Assembly (NCBI GenBank): GCA_018262505.1
Contig: JAGSYV010000098.1
Location: 1-33,273, forward strand
DNA: 33,273 bases
From: Pseudomonadota bacterium
GTDB taxonomy: Bacteria; Pseudomonadota; Alphaproteobacteria; Rhizobiales; Pleomorphomonadaceae
Direction: 5' to 3'
In this document: positions 8,822 to 16,739 of the stretch, one piece after another
Layout: each line of letters starts with the position of its first letter
How positions within the stretch are numbered: the stretch's first letter is position 1
Made by a program: the position numbers and the translations under genes
The notes under the pieces: generated by a model
Database searches by the model: none
What the model was told of the DNA's origin: nothing
What the model saw: only the letters and a program-made list of their open reading frames with translations

Positions 8822-11281
8822 TCAGGAAGCGTGGGCGATATTGCCGCTGGCGCTCGCCTCGAGCAGCGCTTCAAGGTCAGCCGGCCTGAGCGGCTTTGAC
8901 AGCCAGGCATCAAACAGGCCGTCCTCGCAACGGGCCCGCGTTTCCGGCAGCGCATCGGCGGTCAGCGCGGCGATCACCGGCTGGTGGCCGCCGCGATCGG
9001 CGATCATCGCCCGCATGCGTCGCGCCGCCTCGATACCGTCCATCTCGGGCATATGCAGGTCCATCAGCACGACGTCGAAACTGCCGCCAGAGGAAAGCAT
9101 GGTGGCGGTGGCGGTCAACGCCTTCTGACCATCGGCTCCCAGCGTGACGGCGTGGCCGGCCCGCTCGACCAGTGCCCGACCGAGCAGGAGGTTAATCTCA
9201 TTGTCGTCGCAAAGCAGGACCGACAGTCGATGAGCCGGAGGCAGCGGTTCGGCAAGGACCGGCTCCGCAGCCGCCGCGAACTGGCCATGACCGAGGAGGG
9301 TCTCGATGACATTGGAGAGCGAACGCGCTCTGACCGGCTTGACCAGATAGGCACCATAGCCGGCGGCCTGCAGTTCGGGCAGCATTGGCCGCTCCGCCGC
9401 GGTGATCAGAATGCCGACCGGCGTTGCCGAAAAGGCTCGGATGCGCTCGATGACGGCAAGCGGATCGCCGGCAGCGGCGTCGATGAGCACCGCATCCGGC
9501 TGCCAGGAGCCGACCACTTCCTGCTCGATGTCCTTCTGGGTGGCCAACGTTACGTCAGCGCCGGCGTCGAACAGGCGGCGGATCAGGAATGGCCCTTCAA
9601 TGAGGGCATGCGACACCACGAGGATGCGGCGACCGGCGAATCGACGGTCGGCCGGCGGGACCGAGGTAGGTGCCGGTGCGCTATCCTTGGCGGCAAAGCT
9701 CGCGGCGAGGAGGGCGAAGGCCGCGCGAGCCCCCACGGCGTTGCCGGAGGGCTGGCTTTCGGTATTGGCTTCCGGCTCGGCGGGGACAATCGGCGCAGAG
9801 CTGGTGGAGCCGGTTTGTCCCCCCGCTTCGGCCAGCGGGAAGCGCAACGTGAAACTGAAACTTGCCCCTTCGCCAGGCGCCGATACCAGGCGAATGTCGC
9901 TTCCCATCAGGCGCGTCAGTTCACGGGCAATGGCAAGACCGAGGCCAGTCCCGCCGTGGGCGCGGGCCGGCCCCGGATCGGCCTGCTCGAACTCTCCGAA
10001 GATGCGCTGCTGATCGGCCTCGGCAATGCCGATGCCGGTATCCCGCACAAGGAAGGATACGCCGACGGCGCCCTCCTCCTCGTCCACCACTTGCAGCTCG
10101 ATGGCGACGCCGCCTTCGGCGGTGAACTTGATGCCGTTGCCGGCCAGATTGAACAGTACCTGCCGAACGCGAATCGGATCGGCGTGAACAAGGTGGTCGA
10201 GCCTAGGATCGATATAGGCAGCGAGTTCGATGCCCTTCATCTCGGCCCGCGGCGCCATCAGTTCGACGAGGTCTTCGACAATGGCCGTCAGCGAAGTTGG
10301 CTCGGTTTGCAAGGTCAGCCGGCCGGCCTCGATCTTGGAAAAATCGAGCAGATCCTCAATCAGGGTGAGGAGAGCTTCACCGGAAGTTTCGATGGCGCGC
10401 GCATAGGTGCGCTGCTCGGCCGACAACGTCGTTTTCTGCATCAGGGCAGTCATGCCGAGAATGCCGTTGAGCGGCGTGCGGATCTCATGACTGACCACGG
10501 CGAGAAAGCGGCTCTTGGCGGCGCTCGCCGCCTCGGCCTCATCGCGCGTCTTCTCAAGCGCGGCTTCGATGGCTTTGCGCTCGGTGATGTCGCGGCCAAG
10601 CGTGCGGGTGCCCGTCACCCTACCATCCTCGACGATCGGCACCTCCGAAAAGGAGAACCAACGGGGGCCGTCGATCGTTTCGATGCGGATATCGCCGGAC
10701 AGGTGGCTGGGGCTCGGCCGGACGATACCCTGGCCGGACAGGGCGGCAAGCGTCGTCAGGCGGCGGCGCAACTGCTGCCAGGGATCGGCGCGTGGCTGGC
10801 GAACGTTGCTTGTCACGACATCGGACGCGGCGAACAGCTCTCCGCTGGCCAGATCGGCGGCGAAAGTCGAAAAGTCGAGTCCGATGAACGCGCCCGGTGC
10901 CTGGCCCAGCCGCGCCGTCGTGGCCGTGCTGGTGGACATGATCCGGCCCGACGCGTCACGGCAGATGACGATATCGCCGATGCCGTCACCCTCATCGGTC
11001 GAGCCGACAGCAGCGTCGTAGAGCCGGCCCAGATCACGCCGGGCCGAACGACGACCGGCTTCGAACAAGCCACCGCCAAGGACAAGAGTCGCAATGGCGG
11101 CAACTAGCGGCGGTGAGGCAAGAAGCGAGACGAGAACGGTGATCGTGGCGGCGGTGAGCGCCAGTCCAGCGGTCGTCAGGAACAGAACACGACGCCAGCG
11201 AGGACGCGACAGGCGCACCCATCCGGCAAACGGGCGTGGCGACGAGGCGCCGTCGGGCGAAGTGTGCTGTTGGCCGGTCAT
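8822..11281 (-). CDS. Membrane-anchored hybrid histidine kinase with two receiver domains
   Basis: This 819-residue sensor kinase has two hydrophobic segments at about 31-75, with almost no periplasmic part between them, then a PAS-like region (about 100-235). HisKA carries the phospho-accepting His265 (AVVSHEIRTPLNG). The ATPase domain has the N box (NLAGNGIKFT, Asn378), G1 DTGIGIA and G2 GGTGLGLAIA. After a Pro/Ala-rich linker comes a first receiver-like domain (about 550-665) that lacks the acidic pair (VVSHALIE) but keeps Asp601 and a conserved Lys. A complete receiver (about 685-810) follows, with CDDNE, Asp741 in VLMDLHMPEMDG and LSKPL. It has no partner regulator beside it, so it probably passes phosphate to a distant phosphotransfer protein. 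The signal is unknown. GGGACGG precedes ATG 11281. Confidence 0.93.
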   Translation of the reverse strand: MTGQQHTSPDGASSPRPFAGWVRLSRPRWRRVLFLTTAGLALTAATITVLVSLLASPPLVAAIATLVLGGGLFEAGRRSARRDLGRLYDAAVGSTDEGDGIGDIVICRDASGRIMSTSTATTARLGQAPGAFIGLDFSTFAADLASGELFAASDVVTSNVRQPRADPWQQLRRRLTTLAALSGQGIVRPSPSHLSGDIRIETIDGPRWFSFSEVPIVEDGRVTGTRTLGRDITERKAIEAALEKTRDEAEAASAAKSRFLAVVSHEIRTPLNGILGMTALMQKTTLSAEQRTYARAIETSGEALLTLIEDLLDFSKIEAGRLTLQTEPTSLTAIVEDLVELMAPRAEMKGIELAAYIDPRLDHLVHADPIRVRQVLFNLAGNGIKFTAEGGVAIELQVVDEEEGAVGVSFLVRDTGIGIAEADQQRIFGEFEQADPGPARAHGGTGLGLAIARELTRLMGSDIRLVSAPGEGASFSFTLRFPLAEAGGQTGSTSSAPIVPAEPEANTESQPSGNAVGARAAFALLAASFAAKDSAPAPTSVPPADRRFAGRRILVVSHALIEGPFLIRRLFDAGADVTLATQKDIEQEVVGSWQPDAVLIDAAAGDPLAVIERIRAFSATPVGILITAAERPMLPELQAAGYGAYLVKPVRARSLSNVIETLLGHGQFAAAAEPVLAEPLPPAHRLSVLLCDDNEINLLLGRALVERAGHAVTLGADGQKALTATATMLSSGGSFDVVLMDLHMPEMDGIEAARRMRAMIADRGGHQPVIAALTADALPETRARCEDGLFDAWLSKPLRPADLEALLEASASGNIAHAS

Positions 11282-11404
11282 ATCCGTCCCGAGGGTGCGG
11301 CGCGGTCATGCGACGCCTCCAGCGAGGAATGCGCCGGCCCCGCCGCGCTCGACAGGGCATGCGCAGGCTAGGCCGGCAAGGTTGCCAATCAGTTGATGAT
11401 CCGG

Positions 11405-11422
11405 TGAAATTCTGAGATTTCA
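11405..11422. promoter_or_regulatory. Inverted repeat upstream of the hybrid kinase
   Basis: TGAAAT (11405-11410) and ATTTCA (11417-11422) form a perfect inverted repeat with a six-base spacer, 124 bases before the kinase start. Geometry and sequence resemble the TGAAAC-N6-GTTTCA repeat at 4796-4813. The significance is uncertain. Confidence 0.3.
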
Positions 11423-11495
11423 GCCACAAACGCAAAGCCGAGCCAGTCGCTGGACTCGATCGCTTTGCCGTTCCGGTCCTGTTGTCAGTTGCCCA

Positions 11496-13031
11496 TCACG
11501 CCGCCCGCGCCCGCCGGTCGGGCCCGGTGCGGTAGGCGAGCGCTTCGCCGATATGCAGGCGACCAACATCTTCGGCACCGTCGAGATCGGCGAGCGTACG
11601 GGCCACCTTCAGGACCCGATGATAGCCACGCGCCGACAGCGACAACCGTTCGGCGGCCTGCCTCAGCAATGCCAAGCCAGCGTTGTCGGGTTCCGCTACG
11701 CCGTCGATCACCGCCGCAGGTGCCGTTGCGTTGGTGACCGAAGCATCGAGACCAAGCGCGGCATAACGTTCGGACTGGATGACCCGCGCCGCCGCCACGT
11801 GGGCGGCAACCGCCGCGGACGGCTCGCCGGTTCGCCGTGCACCGATCAAGTCCGACGCCGACACGGCTGGAACTTCCACGGTGAGATCGAAACGATCGAG
11901 CAACGGTCCGGAGATGCGCTCCTGATATTCGGCGGCGCAAGCCGGACCGCGCCGGCAGGTATGGCCGGGGGTGCCGGCGAGGCCGCAGCGGCAGGGATTC
12001 ATGGCGGCGATAAGCTGGAAGCGGGCCGGGTAGGTGACGCGGTTGTTGGCGCGAGCGATCACCACGTCGCCAGTCTCAAGTGGCTGGCGCAGGCTGTCGA
12101 GCACCGCCGGATTGAATTCCGGCAACTCATCGAGGAACAGCACGCCGCGATGGGCCAGCGAGATTTCGCCGGGCTTTGCCCGGACACCGCCGCCCACCAG
12201 CGCCGCCATCGATGCCGAATGGTGCGGCGCGCGGAATGGCCGACGATCGGACAGCCGGCCATCGGCGAGCGTACCGGCGATCGAGGCGATCATGGAGATT
12301 TCGAGCAGTTCCTGCGGGGTCAGCGCCGGCAGGATGGAAGGCAAGCGGCTCGCCAGCATCGACTTGCCGGACCCGGGCGGGCCGATCATCAGGAGATTAT
12401 GGCCACCGGCCGCCGCCACCTCGAGTGCCCGACGGGCGCTTTCCTGACCTTTGACGTCGGCGAGGTCGGGCAGCGACGCGATGGCGTCGGCGATCTTCGG
12501 CTCGGGCCGCGACAACACCTGCGTGCCCTTGAAATGGTTGACGACGGCGATCAGGCTGATGGGTGCAAGGATCGGCATTTCGGCGTCGGCCCAAGCCGCC
12601 TCCGCGCCAGAGGCGCGCGGGCACATCAGCCCCAATCCTTCCGCGTTGGCGGCGATCGCCGCCGGCAGCACGCCGGCTACCGGCGCGATGGTGCCATCGA
12701 GAGAAAGCTCGCCGAGCACGACATGATCGGCAAGCGCGTCAGTTGGCAGCGCGCCCATCGCCGCCATGATGGCGAGAGCGATGGGGAGGTCATAATGGCT
12801 GCCCTCCTTGGGCAAATCGGCTGGCGCCAGATTGACCGTAATACGTTTGGCCGGCAGGGCGAGACCGGAAGCCGCCAATGCCGCACGAACCCGCTCGCGA
12901 CTTTCTGTGACCGCCTTGTCGCCGAGACCGACAATGTTGAACATCACTTTGCCCGGTCCCATGTGGACTTGGACATCGACTGGCGTAGCCTCGACGCCCT
13001 GAAAGCAAACGGTCCTGACGTGCGCGACCAT
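11496..13031 (-). CDS. comM: YifB/ComM family Mg-chelatase-like AAA ATPase
   Basis: This 511-residue cytoplasmic protein has an N-terminal Lon-protease-like ChlI fold domain (about 20-140, with VGLGDKAVTESRERVRAAL and NLAPADLPKEGSHYDLPIAL). The AAA+ Mg-chelatase domain (about 190-400) has Walker A GPPGSGKS (217-224), Walker B GVLFLDELPEF and RISGPLLDRFDL. The C-terminal helical domain ends LSARGYHRVLKVARTLADL. Four Cys (347, 349, 359, 365 in NPCRCG...C...C) look like a metal site and are usual for the family. In naturally competent bacteria ComM is a helicase that promotes branch migration during DNA uptake; its role in alphaproteobacteria is less clear. AGGGGA precedes ATG 13031. Family assignment is secure. 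Confidence 0.95.
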   Translation of the reverse strand: MVAHVRTVCFQGVEATPVDVQVHMGPGKVMFNIVGLGDKAVTESRERVRAALAASGLALPAKRITVNLAPADLPKEGSHYDLPIALAIMAAMGALPTDALADHVVLGELSLDGTIAPVAGVLPAAIAANAEGLGLMCPRASGAEAAWADAEMPILAPISLIAVVNHFKGTQVLSRPEPKIADAIASLPDLADVKGQESARRALEVAAAGGHNLLMIGPPGSGKSMLASRLPSILPALTPQELLEISMIASIAGTLADGRLSDRRPFRAPHHSASMAALVGGGVRAKPGEISLAHRGVLFLDELPEFNPAVLDSLRQPLETGDVVIARANNRVTYPARFQLIAAMNPCRCGLAGTPGHTCRRGPACAAEYQERISGPLLDRFDLTVEVPAVSASDLIGARRTGEPSAAVAAHVAAARVIQSERYAALGLDASVTNATAPAAVIDGVAEPDNAGLALLRQAAERLSLSARGYHRVLKVARTLADLDGAEDVGRLHIGEALAYRTGPDRRARAA

Positions 13032-13456
13032 TATTCGTCCCCTTGAGCCAATACAACCTAAGCGGATGCTGACGTACGTGTCAAGAACGAGAAGGGAACA
13101 AACCGGGCCTTCTGTTCCCTAAACACCAGGGACAACCTGGGTGGCGCGTGCTGGCAGGGACTCGTTTGTTTCAAAAGCAGCGTTGGCGGCGAACGGTTCG
13201 GTCTTCACATGCCAGCCATGCGCAACAAAATTTCGGAAAACGCCTCCTGTCGCTTAACATGAATACAACCTTCGTCTAATACATGCCCTTCCAATGATGT
13301 CGCGTTGACCTGACAAGGCCAACGCAAACGCTGCAAAGACCGAGAAGAGCAATAGCCGAGCGGTCGAAGGGGCTTTTGCTTCATATCCTTGTTTCGCATC
13401 CGCTTTCGCCGAGGGATTCCAACCTTTCGGGTGGATGCCCAGACGAACGGAAAGTC
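13032..13456. other. Intergenic region between comM and the MFS transporter gene
   Basis: These 425 bases separate divergent comM and MFS genes and must hold both promoters. Visible structure is an eight-base inverted repeat AGGGAACA (13093-13100) / TGTTCCCT (13113-13120), then CCAGG/CCTGG at 13127-13140. A 64-codon minus frame at 13205-13399 has no recognisable product. I see no RNA gene. Confidence 0.6.
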
Positions 13457-14812
13457 ATGTCCAGTACCTCTCTCGCTGGCCCGTCCGGCGCTGTGCGCTC
13501 CGGCAACTCACGCGCACGGGTCATTCTCGCCAGCCTCGTCGGTACCACCGTCGAGTTCTATGATTTCTATGTTTACGCCACAGCTGCCGTGCTGGTGTTC
13601 CCCCACCTGTTCTTTCCAGCCGGCAACGACACCACGGCGCTGCTCGCCTCTTTCGCGATCTTCGGCGCCGCCATGGTTGCCCGGCCGCTTGGCGCGGTAT
13701 TCTTCGGGCATCTCGGCGACAAGCGCGGCCGCAAGGTGACGCTGGTCGCAGCTCTGCTGACCATGGGTATCGCGACCTTCCTGATCGGCTGCCTGCCGAC
13801 CTACACCTCGGTCGGATGGTTCGCGCCCCTTCTCCTGGTGCTGATGCGCCTGACGCAAGGCTTTGCCATCGGCGGCGAGTGGAGCGGCGCGGCACTGGTG
13901 GCCACCGAGAACGCGCCGGTGGGAAAGCGCGCCTTCTACGGCACATTTCCGCAGCTCGGCGCGCCGATCGGCTTCATCATCGCCAACGGCCTGTTCCTGC
14001 TCATCTCGGCGGCGCTGCCATCCAACGATCCGACGCGGCCGTCGATTGCCTTCCTCGATTGGGGTTGGCGCATTCCATTCCTGTTCTCGTCGGTGATGGT
14101 GATCGTCGGCCTTTGGGTGCGCTTTAGCCTGGTTGAAAGCGCTGCCTTCGAGAAAACGGTGAAGTCCGGCAAGGTGCGCAAGCTGCCGATGGCCGACGCC
14201 GTGCGTCACCATTGGCGCGCCCTGATCCTCGGCACGTTCTACATGCTGGCGACCTATGTATTGTTCTACCTGATGACCACCTTCTCGCTCAGCTATGGTC
14301 GCGCCGCCACCACGGCGCCGGTGCCGGGCCTCGGCTACGATTACCGCACCTTCGTCATGATGATGATCGTCGGCGTGGTGTTCTTCGGCATCTTCACCAT
14401 GGTATCCGGCCCCTGGGCCGACCGCTGGGGCCGCCGGCGCACGCTGCTGTGGGTCACCGCCGCCATCATGCTGTTCGGTCTTCTCTGGGTGCCAATCCTG
14501 TCGCTTGGCAGCTTCGGCGTGATGGCCTTCCTGATCGTCGGCTTTACACTGATGGGCATGACCTTCGGTCCGATGGGCGCCCTGCTGCCTGAGCTGTTCC
14601 CAGCCAACGTGCGCTACACCGGATCAGGTATCTCCTACAACGTCTCGTCAATCCTCGGCGCCGCCGTGGCACCGTTCATCGCCGTGGCGCTCTGGACCTA
14701 TGGCGCCGGCAGCCCGTTCTGGGTCGGCGTCTACCTGACGGTGATGGCTGGCCTTACCTTTTTCGCTCTCGCTCTTGGCAAGGAGACCAGCGGCGTCGAC
14801 ATCGACGCCTGA
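13457..14812 (+). CDS. MFS transporter, metabolite:H+ symporter (MHS) type
   Basis: This inner-membrane transporter of 451 residues is expected to have 12 membrane segments. MHS-family (ProP/KgtP/ShiA-like) hallmarks are GTTVEFYDFYVYATAA at the first helix, GHLGDKRGRKVTL in the loop between helices 2 and 3, RLTQGFAIGGEWSGAALVATE, and a second-half loop ADRWGRRRTLL. I chose ATG 13457 (MSSTSLAG) because GGAAAG lies just upstream and homologues start near here; the open frame reaches back to 13376 without family resemblance. Substrates in this family include carboxylates, shikimate and betaines, and none can be singled out here. The gene is monocistronic, with its own terminator. Confidence 0.92.
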   Translation: MSSTSLAGPSGAVRSGNSRARVILASLVGTTVEFYDFYVYATAAVLVFPHLFFPAGNDTTALLASFAIFGAAMVARPLGAVFFGHLGDKRGRKVTLVAALLTMGIATFLIGCLPTYTSVGWFAPLLLVLMRLTQGFAIGGEWSGAALVATENAPVGKRAFYGTFPQLGAPIGFIIANGLFLLISAALPSNDPTRPSIAFLDWGWRIPFLFSSVMVIVGLWVRFSLVESAAFEKTVKSGKVRKLPMADAVRHHWRALILGTFYMLATYVLFYLMTTFSLSYGRAATTAPVPGLGYDYRTFVMMMIVGVVFFGIFTMVSGPWADRWGRRRTLLWVTAAIMLFGLLWVPILSLGSFGVMAFLIVGFTLMGMTFGPMGALLPELFPANVRYTGSGISYNVSSILGAAVAPFIAVALWTYGAGSPFWVGVYLTVMAGLTFFALALGKETSGVDIDA

Positions 14813-14832
14813 GCGACGTCTGCAACGACGCG

Positions 14833-14863
14833 AAAAGCGGTCGCCTGAGGCGGCCGCTTTTTT
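14833..14863 (+). terminator. Rho-independent terminator after the MFS gene
   Basis: A twelve-base stem (AAAAGCGGTCGCC side with GGCGGCCGCTTTT side, including one G-T pair) and a loop of about four bases run into six T ending at 14863. The next promoter begins two bases later. Confidence 0.93.
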
Positions 14864-14864
14864 G

Positions 14865-14901
14865 TTGCCATCCATGCCGATCGTCTCCTATAAGAGACGT
14901 A
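14865..14901 (+). promoter_or_regulatory. Promoter and operator for a probably leaderless XRE-cupin gene
   Basis: TTGCCA (14865-14870) and TATAAG (14889-14894) are near-consensus -35 and -10 elements with an 18-base spacer. The ATG at 14901 sits seven bases after the -10, where transcription should begin, and no Shine-Dalgarno lies between. CGTCTC (14882-14887) and GAGACG (14894-14899) form a perfect inverted repeat around the -10, so a bound repressor would block the promoter. Autoregulation by the encoded regulator is inferred. Confidence 0.65.
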
Positions 14902-15467
14902 TGAGCACTTTTGAAGACGAAACCAGCGCCCGACTTGCTGCCCGCATCCGCCTCGAACGTGAGGGACGCGGCTGGTCGCTGGCCGACCTCGCCACACGCT
15001 CCGGTGTCGGCAAGGCAACCATCTCCAAGATCGAGCGTGGTGACGCCTCACCAACCGCGGGCATCTTGGTCCGCCTCGCCGCCGCCTTCGACCTGACACT
15101 GGCAAGTCTGCTCGTGCGGGCCGAGGCCGGGACAGATCGGCTGGTACGTGCCTCCGATCAGTCGGTTTGGCGCGACCCGGACACCGGCTACCTTAGACGG
15201 CAGGTCTTCATCCGTCCCGATCATCCGCTGGAGATCGTGGACGTGATCATGCCGCCGGGGAAAAGCGCCGTCCTGCCAGCGGCTTCCTACGCCTTCATCC
15301 GGCAGGTGCTATGGCTCACCGAGGGCGAGCTCGTCGTTACCGATCCGGACGGCCGCCACCTGCTGTCGGTCGGCGATTGCCTCGGCTTCGGACCGCCGGC
15401 CGACGTTACCATTTCAAACGAGAGCGACGCGCCCGCCCACTACGTGGTGGCGCTCGCAAGGAGCTGA
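14901..15467 (+). CDS. XRE-family regulator with C-terminal cupin domain
   Basis: This predicted transcription regulator has 188 residues. The helix-turn-helix domain covers about residues 11-66 (RLEREGRGWSLADLATRSG, then GKATISKIERGDASPTAGIL). The C-terminal cupin_2 domain covers about 100-185 (MPPGKSAVLPAASYAFIRQ, LTEGELVVTDPDG, SVGDCLGF) and probably binds a small ligand. The frame stays open upstream, but ATG 14901 gives the normal XRE start. The ATG at 14877 lies upstream of the -10 element and has no ribosome site. The next gene starts 2 bases after its stop, so they are one operon. Regulators of this type often control an adjacent transporter or acetyltransferase. The ligand is unknown. 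Confidence 0.92.
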   Translation: MSTFEDETSARLAARIRLEREGRGWSLADLATRSGVGKATISKIERGDASPTAGILVRLAAAFDLTLASLLVRAEAGTDRLVRASDQSVWRDPDTGYLRRQVFIRPDHPLEIVDVIMPPGKSAVLPAASYAFIRQVLWLTEGELVVTDPDGRHLLSVGDCLGFGPPADVTISNESDAPAHYVVALARS

Positions 15468-15468
15468 C

Positions 15469-15912
15469 ATGTCGGACATCACTATTCATCCGCTCGGCCT
15501 CAACTCTGCCACCGTCGATGCGCTTGCCGCACTGATCGTCGAAACGGTGGCCGCAGCCGACGAAGGCTTGCGCGTTGTGCTGGGCGCCTTTGAGGACGAC
15601 TTGTTGGTCGGCACCCTGACCCTGCTTCTCGACTGTCCGCCCAACCAGCCGCATCGGGCGGAATTTGCCAAGATGATGACGCGGCCGAGCCACCGCGGTC
15701 GCGGCATTGCCACAGCGCTGATCAACGCTGCCGAGCAGATCGCTCGCGCCAAGGGGCGGACGCTGATCGTGCTGGACACGGCAAGCGATGGCGGCGCCGG
15801 ACCGCTCTACGAGCGCTGCGGCTTCCGCCTTGCCGGCGAGATTCCCAACTACGCGCTGAAGCCGCACGGCGGCTACACCGGCACGCTCTACTATTACAAG
15901 GAGCTGGCTTAG
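15469..15912 (+). CDS. GNAT-family N-acetyltransferase
   Basis: This 147-residue acetyl-CoA-dependent transferase has the GNAT core from about residue 35. Beta strands around GAFEDDLLVGTLTLLL are followed by the acetyl-CoA loop in RPSHRGRGIATALINAAEQIA. LIVLDTASDGGAGPLYERCGFRLAGEIPNYAL carries the usual C-terminal LYERxGF. AAGGAG, which is the end of the XRE-cupin gene, serves as ribosome site, so translation is coupled. The stop overlaps the convergent methyltransferase by four bases (15909-15912). The pairing with a regulator suggests drug or metabolite acetylation, but no substrate can be named. Confidence 0.92.
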   Translation: MSDITIHPLGLNSATVDALAALIVETVAAADEGLRVVLGAFEDDLLVGTLTLLLDCPPNQPHRAEFAKMMTRPSHRGRGIATALINAAEQIARAKGRTLIVLDTASDGGAGPLYERCGFRLAGEIPNYALKPHGGYTGTLYYYKELA

Positions 15913-16736
15913 TTCAGCTGGCCGCGCCTGAGCTCATAGAGCATGACTCCGGTCGCCACCGCCAGATTGAGACTGTCGGCCTGGCCGGCCATCGGGATCT
16001 TGACGCGGACGTCGCAGGCGGCCGTCATCTCCTCGGTCATGCCGGCCTGCTCGTTGCCCATCACCAGCATCGTCGGCACGCGGCTCTCGACCTTGCGGTA
16101 GTCGTGCGTCGCCTTGAGGTGGGTGCCGACGAGACGGACGCCCGTCGCCTTTGCCCAGGCGATAAAGGCGTCGCGGCCCGTCTTGACCAGCGGCACGTGG
16201 AACAGCGAGCCCATGGTGGCGCGCACCGTCTCGAAGGAGAAGGGGTCACAGGTATCGCCGATCAGGACGACGCCCTTGGCACCAACCGAATCCACTGTTC
16301 TGATAATGGTGCCGAGATTGCCGGGGTCGCGCACTTGTTCGAGCGCCACCCAGATCTCGCCCTCGCCCACCTTGACGTCGGCGAGCAGCTTCAGCCGCTG
16401 GCCGAAAACGCCGACCACCATCTGCGGATTGTCACGGTGGGTGATCTTGGCAAGCACCGCTTCGCCCATTTCCAGCACGTCGCCACCGCGCGCCCGCACA
16501 GCGGCGGCGGCTTTGGCGACATGCGGCTGGTCGCGCACCGCCGGCGCGTAGGCGATGGCGGCGATCGGCCAATTCTCCTCCAACGCATCGGTGACAAGCT
16601 TCAGCCCCTCGCCGAGGAAGCGCCCCGTTTCCTCGCGGGTCTTCTTCATGGCGAGCGCCCGGATATCCTTGACGATCGGGTTGGTCAGCGACGTGATCTG
16701 CCGGACGGCGCCGAACGCCCTTTCCCTGTCAGCCAT
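15909..16736 (-). CDS. TrmH/SpoU-family RNA 2'-O-methyltransferase
   Basis: This 275-residue predicted rRNA or tRNA ribose methyltransferase carries the three SPOUT motifs in order. Motif 1 is DPGNLGTIIRT (about 137-147, with Asn140 and Arg146), motif 2 is VMGNEQAG (225-232), and motif 3 is IPMAGQADSLNLAVATGVMLYE (247 on). The N-terminal substrate-binding part (about 12-110) has SLTNPIVKDIRAL and GRFLGEGLKLV, as in RlmB/TrmH-like proteins. It acts with S-adenosylmethionine in a knotted dimer, by family knowledge. Its ATG follows the upstream methyltransferase stop by three bases (TGA GCC ATG), so the two are translationally coupled. The exact nucleotide target is not visible. Confidence 0.93.
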   Translation of the reverse strand: MADRERAFGAVRQITSLTNPIVKDIRALAMKKTREETGRFLGEGLKLVTDALEENWPIAAIAYAPAVRDQPHVAKAAAAVRARGGDVLEMGEAVLAKITHRDNPQMVVGVFGQRLKLLADVKVGEGEIWVALEQVRDPGNLGTIIRTVDSVGAKGVVLIGDTCDPFSFETVRATMGSLFHVPLVKTGRDAFIAWAKATGVRLVGTHLKATHDYRKVESRVPTMLVMGNEQAGMTEEMTAACDVRVKIPMAGQADSLNLAVATGVMLYELRRGQLN

Positions 16737-16739
16737 GGC

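Noticed and set aside
8984..11107. A 707-codon plus-strand frame opposite the hybrid kinase
   Set aside because: Composition is Arg/Gly/Asp-rich with no family resemblance, and the opposite strand has complete kinase motifs. Long antisense frames are common in GC-rich coding DNA.
11553..13046. A 497-codon plus-strand frame opposite comM
   Set aside because: It is a shadow of comM. It has no motif, and its start and stop do not fit any operon.
13205..13399. A 64-codon minus-strand frame between comM and the MFS gene
   Set aside because: It has no family resemblance and no clear ribosome site, and it overlaps the likely MFS promoter.
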